A stretch of 64,000 bases of DNA. Origin: Diploptera punctata. Lineage: Eukaryota > Arthropoda > Insecta > Blattodea > Blaberidae. The stretch's first letter is position 1. The number at the start of each line of letters is the position of its first letter. Positions 1 to 7,333 of this stretch are shown piece after piece. The translations under genes were made by a program, and so were the position numbers. The DNA is taken from the NCBI GenBank assembly GCA_030220185.1, contig JASPKZ010005710.1, forward strand, positions 620,001 to 684,000. Direction: 5' to 3'. The notes beneath the pieces were generated by a model, which ran no database searches, was not told the origin of the DNA, and worked only from the letters and a program-made list of their open reading frames with translations.

Positions 1-105
1 GAGGACGAAGATCTCTGGGCCGTCCTATGAAATGCTGGAGGGAAGATTTTCTATAGGATCATAACATGCCTTGGCCTAATACTTGGAAGGAAGAAGAAGA
101 TGGAA
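1..105 (+). mobile_element. 3' end of a non-LTR retrotransposon (LINE-C)
   Basis: This is the terminal stretch of a LINE that recurs at 37733-37833 and, reversed, at 10038-10140. In the fuller copy it lies just after reverse-transcriptase C-terminal coding sequence ending in a GRRSLGRPMKRW-type motif. It finishes in a purine-rich GAAGAAGAAG tail. Only the 3' end is inside the window. The clade is not assignable from this piece. Confidence 0.75.
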
Positions 106-1107
106 AAGTGACCTACCTGTTTTTTTTTTCCTGTACTTTTCATATTGGAAGCTGCGAGTTCATAATTGAAAAAAAAGTTTCACATGATTGGAATAGATGT
201 AATGCAATTGTTGAGAAGGCCTAAACTTCAATGAAATTGTGCCTAGAGAAGGAGAAGAAGAGATAGATACAGATTTCACAAAATCTTAAAATAATTCCAG
301 AAAGTTGGTTGGTATCTAATGTTGAGCACTTGATAATGAAATCATCCGCTCTCTAATTCCAGAAAGTCAACTGTGGCCACCTTTTGCCTTATCACTGGTC
401 TTAAATAAAGGAAATAGATATGAGGATGCTATAATTATTACTCCACCAAGTAGTCTGCGCTTGCAGAAAATATGTTAACTAACATGCTGTCTTTCTCTTT
501 CCCTTCCTTGCTATATTACCACTTCCTGCCTCTGTATATGTTCTTTGTCTGGCAGGTAGAGAGCTGACAAATACTATGGATTATAATGGTCCGTCCTTCT
601 AGGTGGTTATTGGCAAAATGACTAATTTGACAATCCTGTCACTATTGGGGTTACGTGTATTACATGTTGCCACTTGTGATTTATTGTGAAGCTGGTAACG
701 GAAAGACGATAAATACTGTGATTTTAAATGATCCGACCACTTGAGCATTCTGTGCTTAAATGACTAATATGACAACCATGTTAAGATCTTTCACACGTGT
801 TTAGGGATTCTCCGTCCACACAAAATTGAACCATTTCAGTACGTGATCGGATGTACAATCTTCTCCTACATCCCTTCCACAGATTCAATAGTTCGGCAAC
901 ACTAGCGCTAAAACTCTTCTCCTCCATCTGTGCGAAGATAACTTGGTTGTGTAATAGATGCTTGATGTCAGGAATTGGAAGTTGGCTGCAGTGGATAGAG
1001 AAGTGTGGAAGAAGGGGATTGGGGAGGCAGGGTTTCATAAGGGATATAACACAATGTGATGATGATATTCATAGTTAAATATGGGAAGCAACATTATGAG
1101 GTTCTTA
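106..1107. other. unassigned AT-rich stretch
   Basis: No recognisable gene or repeat copy was seen here. The longest open frames are under 90 codons and run on both strands over the same bases, as expected by chance. This lies downstream of the MADF-BESS gene on its strand and could include 3' flank. Confidence 0.4.
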
Positions 1108-1169
1108 ATTCGTAAATTAATGAGTCATTTTTTAACATCTTACCTCATATTTTATGTTTCTTCAAACAT

Positions 1170-1316
1170 GGGAACTAGTTTTCGAGAGAAGGATCTCTCT
1201 CATTTTCACCGACATTATGACTACCGGATTTTCGTTGATGGAGATTCCAACGAAAATCCGGTAGTCATAATGTCAGTTGAAAATGAGAAAGATCCTTCTC
1301 TCGAAAACTAGTTCCC
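1170..1316. repeat. 147-bp inner hairpin inside palindrome (a)
   Basis: An almost perfect inverted repeat of about 68 bp per arm with a short loop near 1240. Both ends read GGGAACTAG / CTAGTTCCC. It sits only in the left half of unit (a), making that unit asymmetric, so it is probably a separate small foldback insertion or duplication. Confidence 0.75.
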
Positions 1317-1914
1317 GTCCATATTTGGTTCGTCTTCTGGGCTTATAGGCCGTAGTCCGGTTGTCTTCATACTCGACGTTTTGTCTACTGCTGCGGTAGA
1401 CTTCATCAGGAGATACTGCGTGCTCTCTGTGAACTCCTCAACAGTCGGCTGCAGATTGGCTGGTCGTTGGAAACTGTCTCCCTATTTATAGGAAAACCCC
1501 GGGTGGTGGGGGGGTTTTCTGTGTGGTCCGTGTTTCGTGCTATTTTCGTGCCGTTTACAGAAGTCATAGGCTTCATTGTCGTGTTGTGCAGTGCTGGGTT
1601 CCATATTTTGTTAATCTTCACGGTTTCTTCTTTTTTGTTGAAGGAATTTTTATATAAAAAATATATAAACATAAAAATTCCTTCAACAAAAAAGAAGAAA
1701 CCTTGAAGATAAACAAAATATGGATCCCAGCACTGCACAACATGACAACGAAGCCTATGACTTCTGCAAACGGCATGAAAACAGCACAAAACATGGACTG
1801 TGCAGAAAATCCCCCCACCACCCGGGGTTTACCTATAAATAGGGAGACAGTTTCCAACGACCAGCCAGTCTGCAGCCGACTGTTGAGGAGTTCACAGAGA
1901 GCACGCAGTATCTC

Positions 1915-1945
1915 CTGATGAGGTCTACCACAGCAGTAGACGAAA
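1915..1945 (+). ncRNA. hammerhead-ribozyme-like motif, unit (a)
   Basis: CTGATGA (1915-1921) is followed by a six-base-pair hairpin, GTCTAC (1923-1928) with GTAGAC (1936-1941), then GAAA (1942-1945). This is the order of a hammerhead core: CUGAUGA, stem II, GAAA. One unpaired G precedes the stem. A mirrored copy on the minus strand at about 1384-1409 has AAAA instead of GAAA. Hammerhead motifs are known in the repeats of Penelope-like elements. Activity is not shown. Confidence 0.4.
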
Positions 1946-2213
1946 TATCGAGTATGAAGACAACCGGACCACAGCTATAAGCCCGGAAGACGAACCAAAT
2001 ATGGATCAAGACACTGGCCGTGAAAGCCTACAATTATACTAGTTCCCATGTTTGAAGAAACATAAAATATGAGGTAAGATGTTAAAAAATGACTCATTAA
2101 TTTACGAGTGATGATAGTTTGCCTGAAATAAAATTTACTACATTAAGTTAAGAAGTTTTGTACTTTAATAATTGTGAAAAAAATATACAATAAAAGGTGC
2201 TTTTTGGAAGCGA

Positions 2214-2550
2214 TCATGTAGATTCTTGATCACATTCACCCAGTGGATTAATTCTGGTACACAGGGAGCTTTCTCGAGACAGGGAACCCAACTGAGCTTC
2301 GCACAAAACATCACTTATCATCTTTTCAGCGTAAATTTGTTGATCTCTTGGAAGCGAACGCATTGATTGACCAACATTTAGCTAGATAATCAAACTTGTC
2401 AGAAAGACGTGAAGACATGCATTCTCCCAACAAATCATGAACATTTTCATATTGTGAGTCTCTCTTTTGTATCATAGGCCTTCTCACGCTCATAAAAGAC
2501 GGTCCAGCATTTCCATCCTTACCATCTGATAACATAACTGAATTTGGTTC
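2214..2550 (-). CDS. MADF-BESS protein, last exon (BESS domain), frameshifted
   Basis: The exon starts after a polypyrimidine tract and CAG (acceptor at 2551-2553) and reads EPNSVMLSDGKDG onward in phase 0. It runs to a DKFDYLAK segment, which resembles the start of a BESS motif. The rest of that motif (QQIYAEKMISDVL then AQLGSL) and a natural C-terminus ending at 2214 lie in the next frame. The span of 337 nt is one base more than a whole number of codons, so a single extra base lies near 2345-2355. Without it, translation stops at 2326. BESS domains mediate protein-protein contacts in MADF-type insect nuclear proteins. This exon matches the phase of the MADF exon at 6200-6585, and the two probably belong to one gene. 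The indel may be an assembly error or a real lesion. Confidence 0.6.
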
Positions 2551-2985
2551 CTGAAAAAAATTTATATATCATTATATACATGTTCATATAAATTCATATT
2601 CAGGAATATTGGCCAAGTGTTATGATATGAGGAACCCACGATACCATAAACAAATAAGAAACGGAAGTTCCTAATTATTGGTAACATCTTACCTTAATTT
2701 TTTTTTAAACTTTTATAGAAATTAATCACTATGAGGTTTAATATATGGTGAAATTAAATGTTTCTTACCTCTCCTCATATAAATTTTCTAAGTAGATCGT
2801 GATTTTGAGACCACAACTGTCTCATCTTCAGCACTTTCTTGGCGACTGATGTTATGTTGATCGAAAGAAACTCTTCTTCTTCACTCTGTTGGTGGACCGA
2901 TGAACCTCTGGATCAGGTCAAAATTTGCGGGAATTTAAAAAAAAATCCACATTCAGAAAAACAAAGGAAAACTTATGAATATGAA

Positions 2986-3177
2986 AAGATCCACATTCAG
3001 AAAAACAAAGGAAAACTTGTGAACTTTGAAATTCCCGCAAATTTTGACCTGATCCAGAGGTTCATCGGTCCACCAACAGAGGGAAGAAGAAGAGTTTCTT
3101 CCGATCGACATAACATCAGTCACCAAGAAAGTGCTGAAGATGAGACAGTTGTGGTCTCAAAATCGCAATCTACTTAG
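2986..3177 (+). pseudogene. Penelope-like element C-terminal coding remnant, unit (b)
   Basis: The frame reads KIHIQKNKGKLVNFEIPANF, then DLIQRFIGPP, and ends with a stop just before the unit end. The same pattern (WEK-x-IYxxKN, then MNFxIPD, then LISKFI) follows the GIY-YIG domain in the longer copy at 7412-7927. So this is the last part of a PLE polyprotein, downstream of the endonuclease core. The RT and GIY-YIG parts are missing. The left arm encodes a mirror copy on the minus strand. Confidence 0.65.
3134..3165 (+). ncRNA. degenerate hammerhead-like motif, unit (b)
   Basis: CTGAAGA (3134-3140) is followed by TGAGAC paired with GTCTCA and then AAAA. It has the layout of the CTGATGA-stem-GAAA motifs in units (a) and (d) but with core substitutions, so it is unlikely to be active. 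A mirror copy lies on the minus strand near 2797-2830. Confidence 0.3.
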
Positions 3178-3242
3178 AAAATTTATATGAGGAGAGGTAA
3201 GGAACATTTAATTTCACCATATCTTACCTTAAATTCAGTCTT

Positions 3243-4159
3243 ACGAGGGTGAATCAAATATAAACCAGAATTATTGTTTACAATTTTATTGAATTAACAA
3301 AAAAATACAAAACCACCACCTCATTTTTCTACATAGTCTCCTGCATTTCCAACACACTTTTGCCATCAAGTTGGCAACTTTTTGATGCCGTCCTTGAAGA
3401 ATGAGGGATGACATGTAGTCAGCCAGTTGCGCACGAACTCCTCTATTGCTGCATTGTCACCAAACTGCCTTCCTGCCAGGTCTTCTTTCAGTGGCCCAAA
3501 CAAATGGTAGTCACAGGGTGACAAATCTGGACGGTAAGGAGGATGTTCCAGAGATGTCCAATGCATTTTCGTCAGTTTTTCTTGTGTCAACTGAGCAGTG
3601 TGTGGCCTTGCATTGTCATGCAGCACAATCACATTTCGGATCGGTTTCTGGTGGCACTTGTTGCGATATGCTGCTTTTGTCTCATCCAAAAGCCGGCAGT
3701 AGTACTCTGCATTCACTCTTCGTCGTTCATGAAGGAAATCCTCCCCAATAAGGTCCTGTACAGCACAAATGTTGTCTGCAGTGATGCTTGTTCGTTGCCG
3801 TCTTTGGTGAGGCTCATTTTCCACTGAATCCCGGCCCGCTAAAATTTTTTTGCGCCAATCATACACCTGCGTCTTCGAAAGGGTTGCTTCCACAAACTGC
3901 GCATGGAGCCTTCTCAACATTTCAGAAGGTTTAGTGCCTTCTTTCGCCAAAAACTTAATAATAATGCGATGCGCAACAGACATGTGTACCTCTTGCTCGC
4001 TCATGGCATACTGAAGCAAGCGGCCGCTCTTCAGAGTGCGACACATCAAGATCCTTACTCCAGATACCCCCACCAACTTCCCCTCCAAACCACAACCTTT
4101 GAAGTTCGCTACCAGAGCCTCCAGATACAAATTCCGGTTTATATTTGATCCGCCCTCAA
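3243..4159 (-). mobile_element. mariner-type DNA transposon, internally deleted
   Basis: Terminal inverted repeats of about 28 bp lie at 3245-3272 and 4130-4157 and share GAATCAAATATAAACC with a few mismatches. Between them is a transposase relic on the minus strand. The element is about 0.9 kb, shorter than a complete mariner (about 1.3 kb), because the middle of the gene is gone. It is inserted between PLE units (b) and (c). Confidence 0.8.
3321..4004 (-). pseudogene. mariner-family transposase, truncated and broken
   Basis: Begins MSEQEVHMSVAHRIIIKFLA (4004), the helix-turn-helix DNA-binding end of this mariner group, and continues through SKTQVYDWRKKI to TADNICAVQDLI. It then jumps to FLHERRRVNAEYYCRLLDET. 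About 120 residues are missing at that join, including the region where the first catalytic Asp is expected. The later catalytic signatures HDNARPHTA and PDLSPCDYHLFG are present. A TGA at 3366 replaces a codon after KLPT; the original C-terminus reads on to 3321. In-frame sequence upstream of MSEQ extends past the terminal repeat and is not transposase. Confidence 0.85.
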
Positions 4160-4379
4160 ATTTCTCATAAAATATTATGTTGGCTAAGAACAATGTTTTT
4201 ATTGATGGTAGTTCCATACACAATTCAGTCATATGGCGGGCAAAAACAGCACCACACTAACCCAATAGACTGTGTCGGCAAAGTAATACCTTATGCAAGT
4301 TTGTTTACAGTACAACAAGAACTTAGCATGAAATTGGTACAATGGAAACTATCAAAACACAATTAAAATGGTTTCAATA

Positions 4380-4622
4380 TATGATAAGGATAATGGAAGA
4401 CATATTATCAAAGAATATTTATTAATGTAATCCGACAGGAAGAAGGAAGACGAGAAGACTGAAACTAACATGGAGAGAAGTAGTCAGAAAATGGAAGAAA
4501 GAAACTTGGAATAAGGAGTATGAAAAAATAGAAAGGAGAGGAGATTGACTATAAAATCTAAAATGGGCACAAGAAGATGTTAAAGACATTGTAAAATCTG
4601 AGATAAATAAATCTAATGAGTG
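4380..4622 (+). mobile_element. probable LINE 3' fragment
   Basis: One frame reads PTGRRKTRRLKLTWREVV followed by a lysine-rich stretch to a stop. This resembles the GRRRxGRPxxTWxE end of insect LINE reverse transcriptases. It is short and without clear boundaries, so the assignment is tentative. Confidence 0.4.
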
Positions 4623-4681
4623 AGTTGGAGAAAATGCTTTAACATCTCACCTCATAAAGTTGCATGTCTTCACTATACCAG

Positions 4682-4713
4682 TTTCAAAAGTATAGTTTTA
4701 CTTCCATCTTCAG
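4682..4713 (-). ncRNA. hammerhead-like motif, left arm of unit (c)
   Basis: On the minus strand CTGAAGA (4713-4707) is followed by an imperfect hairpin GAAGTA...TACTTTT and GAAA (4685-4682), then CTGGTA. The last part fits a very short stem III, pairing AC with GU around two bases, before a candidate cleavage position. One core base differs from CTGATGA. The right arm has a weaker copy at 5114-5146. Confidence 0.35.
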
Positions 4714-4923
4714 TCAAATAACAACTGTTGAAATTTCACCATTATCATCTTCTGAACTGCCATCTGGTTTCAATTTTATGAACTTGGAGATCAAATTATT
4801 CTCGTCGGGAATATAAAAATTCATGGCTTTATATTTATTCTTCTGAATGTATATCTTTTCCCAAACTGTCAATTCCAAAGGCTTCTCCAAATGTTTCAAA
4901 AGTTTAGTTTCTCTTCCAATTTT
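4714..4923 (-). pseudogene. Penelope-like C-terminal remnant, left arm of unit (c)
   Basis: Reads GRETKLLKHLEKPLELTVW, then EKIYIQKNKYKAMNFYIPDE and NLISKFIKLKPDGSS to a stop at 4714. It is close to the end of the PLE frame at 7412-7927 (EAKLLKHLSKPLDLTVWEK). The GIY-YIG core is absent. Confidence 0.65.
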
Positions 4924-4943
4924 GTGATTGTAAACTTTATAAA

Positions 4944-5114
4944 CATTTGGAGAAACCTTTGGAACTGACAGTTTGGGAAAAGATATACATTCATAAGAAT
5001 AAATATAGAGCAATGAATTTTGATATTCCCGACAAGAATAATTTGATCTCCAAGTTCATAAAATCGACACCAGAAGATAATGTTAATGGCAAAATTTTGA
5101 CAGTTGGAGTTTGA
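4944..5114 (+). pseudogene. Penelope-like C-terminal remnant, right arm of unit (c)
   Basis: Reads HLEKPLELTVWEKIYIHKNK, then YRAMNFDIPDKNNLISKFI, with a stop at 5112-5114. It is the mirror partner of the minus-strand remnant at 4714-4923 but differs at several residues. The frame begins at the palindrome centre, so everything upstream is lost. Confidence 0.65.
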
Positions 5115-5314
5115 TTGAAGTTGGAAGTAAAACTATACTTTTGAAACCGGTATCGTGAAGACACAACTTTATGAGGTGAGATGTTAAAGCATTTTCTCCA
5201 ATTCATTCATTAATGTATATAAGATAAAAGTTAAAAATTAAAATGTACCTGTTGGCAGGTGCCATCGTCCTCAACTTTGTTAAAATTATGTATATAAAAT
5301 ATTAACTGGAGGCC

Positions 5315-5340
5315 TTTCGGAAGTTAACTTCCATCATCAG
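5315..5340 (-). ncRNA. hammerhead-like motif with intact core, unit (d) left
   Basis: On the minus strand the order is CTGATGA (5340-5334), one base, GGAAG-TTAA-CTTCC hairpin (5332-5319), GAAA (5318-5315), then GGCCTCC. This is a complete hammerhead core order with a five-pair stem II. A minimal stem III (AG with CU) would leave UC as the cleavage triplet end, and the flanking CTG/CAG can pair as the start of stem I. It is the best ribozyme candidate in the window. Confidence 0.5.
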
Positions 5341-5428
5341 CAGGATGAACTTCTGCTACTCGTTGTGTAAAGGCCTCCAGTTAATATTATATATACATCA
5401 TTTTAACAAAGTTGAGAAGCTCATCCTG

Positions 5429-5454
5429 CTGATGATGGAAGTTAACTTCCGAAC
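5429..5454 (+). ncRNA. hammerhead-like motif, unit (d) right
   Basis: CTGATGA (5429-5435), one base, the same GGAAG-TTAA-CTTCC hairpin, then GAAC (5451-5454). The last core A is C, which should damage a hammerhead. It is the mirrored partner of 5315-5340. Confidence 0.4.
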
Positions 5455-5474
5455 GGCCTCCCGTTAATATTGTA

Positions 5475-5970
5475 ATATATAAAAATTTCGTGTCACATTG
5501 TTTGTCCGCGATGGAATCCTAAACTACTGAACCGATTTTAATAAAATTTTGCACAATGTGTGCAGTTTGATCCAACTTGAGACTTAGGGTAGTTTATAAC
5601 TAAATTTATAGTCACATTATTTTTTATTGCAAATTATTTGTTTATTATTTAACAAAGAGTTATAATTATCTGTGAGTTATATACGATTCTAACAGATGGC
5701 AGTGTAAGGTAATTTGGTAAGGTAATTGGTTTATTATTTAACAAAGAGATATCCAGATAGCTGTGCTTTTTGTTGCAACCGCAAATTTCAATTGAATTAC
5801 AAATATTGATTATTTCATAATTTAAGTGTGTTCAGTGTTTATTTTATTTTCAATATTATTAATTTTGCATGTAAGTATTAGTTTTAAGTAATCTGGCTGA
5901 AAGACAGCAACTTAATTAAAATTTTTAACGTTTACCTTAGCCACAGCAACGCGTGGCCGGGACTTCTAGT
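5475..5970 (+). mobile_element. non-autonomous Helitron-like element
   Basis: The left part has TTTCGTGTCACATTG followed by ACTGAACCGATTTTAATAAA, a sequence style common near insect Helitron 5' ends. The right end has a hairpin, GCCAC...GTGGC (about 5939-5956), a short gap and terminal CTAGT (5966-5970). A hairpin just before CTRR-type termini is the Helitron 3' signature. No Rep/Hel gene is present. It interrupts palindrome (d). Confidence 0.6.
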
Positions 5971-6199
5971 TTTATATATATATCATTTTAACAAAGTTGA
6001 GGACAACGGCACCTGCCAACAGGTACATTTTAATTTTTAACTTTTATCTTATGACTATTCACCTCAATGGAATTTGATATGAATTTTATTAGTATTGATG
6101 TATGTACCTCAGTGTTACCATCTACTTTAATTTTGATTAAATAAATCTAACTTCTAAACAGAGTGGATTCCAGTCTATAGTACAATGAAATTATCCCAC

Positions 6200-6585
6200 C
6201 TGAATATTCATTTCATCAAGAACGATAGTATTGTGTGAATTGTCTTTCGGCATGTCTATCTCCTGTAGAAAATTGAGTAAATCGAAGTACCACAATTCAG
6301 AGGTGAAAACATCATTTTCTACAGCAGTTTGTGAGAATTCTCTTATCTTTCTCAGCTCTCTGCGATAGGATTTTCTAATATGATTTAAAGTTCTAACCAC
6401 GGTATCCTTATCTGCCAATGGATCATGCTCTTTAAATTTTTCAACAAGATTCTCATATGCAATTGCTTTCAGCTTATAGTTTAGGTAATCTTTGCTTTCC
6501 GTATTCCAAAGGCATGGATTGTTCTTGTAAATCTCTATAACGTCTGACACAAGTTCGTGTGGATACTGATTGATATCAAAATTAT
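6200..6585 (-). CDS. MADF-domain protein, internal exon
   Basis: The exon is bounded by a T-rich tract plus CAG acceptor (6586-6588) and a CAG|GTGGGA donor (6200/6199). It has no stop in 386 nt. Translation reads DNFDINQYPHELVSDVIEIY, then KNNPCLWNTESKDYLNYK, and later VRTLNHIRKSYRRELRKI. The NPCLW...DY...LR..YxRE pattern is the MADF DNA-binding domain, an N-terminal Myb/SANT-like fold in insect transcription factors. It enters in phase (two bases complete a codon) and leaves in phase 0, matching the acceptor of the BESS exon at 2550. The 3.65-kb intron between them holds PLE palindromes, a mariner and a Helitron-like insert. Upstream exons were not found. Whether the gene is functional depends on the frameshift in the BESS exon. 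Confidence 0.75.
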
Positions 6586-6659
6586 CTGAAAAAAAATCAA
6601 TGAATAATTAATAATAAAGCAACTTCATCTGGTTTTCCAACAAAAGATATAAACAACAA

Positions 6660-6835
6660 AAAATCCCTTTTATGGGGATCCAAAATTACACATTACAATA
6701 TAGTGATCAAGCCAGAAGCATTGTATGCAGCTAAAATACTAACCAAGAATTTCAAAGGCCAAATGAAGAAATTTGAGCTAAAGGAAAGTTTTGGGGAAAA
6801 TCATAGGACCAAAATTTCAATGTAATAAAATAATT
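6660..6835 (+). mobile_element. LINE reverse-transcriptase fragment
   Basis: One frame reads IVIKPEALYAAKILTKNFKG, then a frameshifted KERKVLGKIIGPK-like segment. The order (xKPexLYaxE, then KLExxERKxLRKIxGP) is that of the reverse-transcriptase C-terminal domain of one insect LINE group. It is 5'-truncated and broken. Confidence 0.5.
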
Positions 6836-6889
6836 TTATGTAATAAATTTCCAGGGAATATGTGGTACGATAAAACGGTCACTAAATAA

Positions 6890-7300
6890 CAAAACACAAG
6901 AAAGACCCAATTGAAATTTTATAAAATGTTGGCAGTACCGGTACTGCTCTATGGATCAGAAGCCTGGATACATAAAAAACAAGATCTAAGTAGGATAACG
7001 GCGGCAGAAATGAAATTTTTGAGATCTGTTAAAGGGTGCACTAAGGAAGACAGAATCAAGAACACAGAAATAAGACAGGAACTTGAAATATTTGCAATAA
7101 CTGATAAAATAGATACATATAGACAAAAATGGAAGCAACACATAGACAGAATGAATGAAGATAGATATCCAAAACAAATAACAAAATACAAACCTAAAGG
7201 CACCCAAGATGTGGGCAGACCTAGAAAGAGATGGACTGAAGTCGGAACGGGTCAACAGACCTAATCCATGAATGCAGATGATGATGATGATGTAATAAAT
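6890..7300 (+). mobile_element. LINE-E 3' end with RT C-terminal frame
   Basis: The frame at 6911-7264 reads MLAVPVLLYGSEAWIHKKQD, then RITAAEMKFLRSVKGCT and GRPRKRW. These are the conserved LYGSEAW and EMKFLR blocks of LINE reverse-transcriptase C-termini. The 3' UTR is very short and ends in (GAT)n. The same 3' end occurs reversed at 52390-52465. The copy is 5'-truncated and lacks the catalytic YADD region. Confidence 0.8.
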
Positions 7301-7333
7301 TCGGGAATTTTTAATATTATGAAGTTTAATTCA

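Larger units (their letters stand above)
1111..2106. repeat. palindromic PLE-type unit (a), about 1 kb
   Basis: A large nested inverted repeat. Outer arms are about 1111-1178 and 2039-2106; each contains an ATGAGGTAAGATG-type sequence near its end. A second pair of arms, about 1317-1659 and 1664-2005, meets at an AT-rich centre. Both inner arms carry a CTGATGA motif followed by a hairpin. Opposing open frames inside are mirror images and not convincing genes. The outer end resembles the ends of units (b), (c) and (e), where Penelope-like coding sequence is visible, so a PLE-tail origin is inferred. Confidence 0.7.
2744..3231. repeat. palindromic PLE unit (b)
   Basis: Near-perfect inverted arms of about 195 bp (2744-2937 and 3038-3231) lie either side of a spacer of about 100 bp. 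Each arm holds the same Penelope-like C-terminal coding sequence, so the unit is two tails facing outward from a shared centre. Ends carry CTCTCCTCAT / ATGAGGAGAG. It lies in the long intron of the MADF-BESS gene. Confidence 0.8.
4624..5205. repeat. palindromic PLE unit (c)
   Basis: Inverted arms of about 275 bp meet near 4920. Both ends read TTGGAGAAAATGC-type sequence next to CATCTCACCTCATAAAG and its complement. The arms are diverged copies of the same PLE tail, each with a C-terminal coding remnant and a motif resembling a hammerhead core. The divergence between arms suggests two related copies joined head to head, or an old palindrome. Confidence 0.8.
5225..6050. repeat. palindromic unit (d), split by a Helitron-like insert
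   Basis: Outer arms 5225-5283 and about 5983-6050 are inverted copies (CCTGTTGGCAGGTGCC against GGCACCTGCCAACAGG). Inner arms 5284-5343 and 5417-5482 are also inverted, each with a CTGATGA hairpin motif. No coding sequence is visible. It resembles the tail-to-tail layout of units (a)-(c), but its PLE nature rests on the ribozyme-like motif and position only. Confidence 0.65.

Noticed and set aside
1406..1918. Opposing open frames of 70-127 codons
   Set aside because: They are mirror images created by the palindrome, overlap on both strands and match no protein family.
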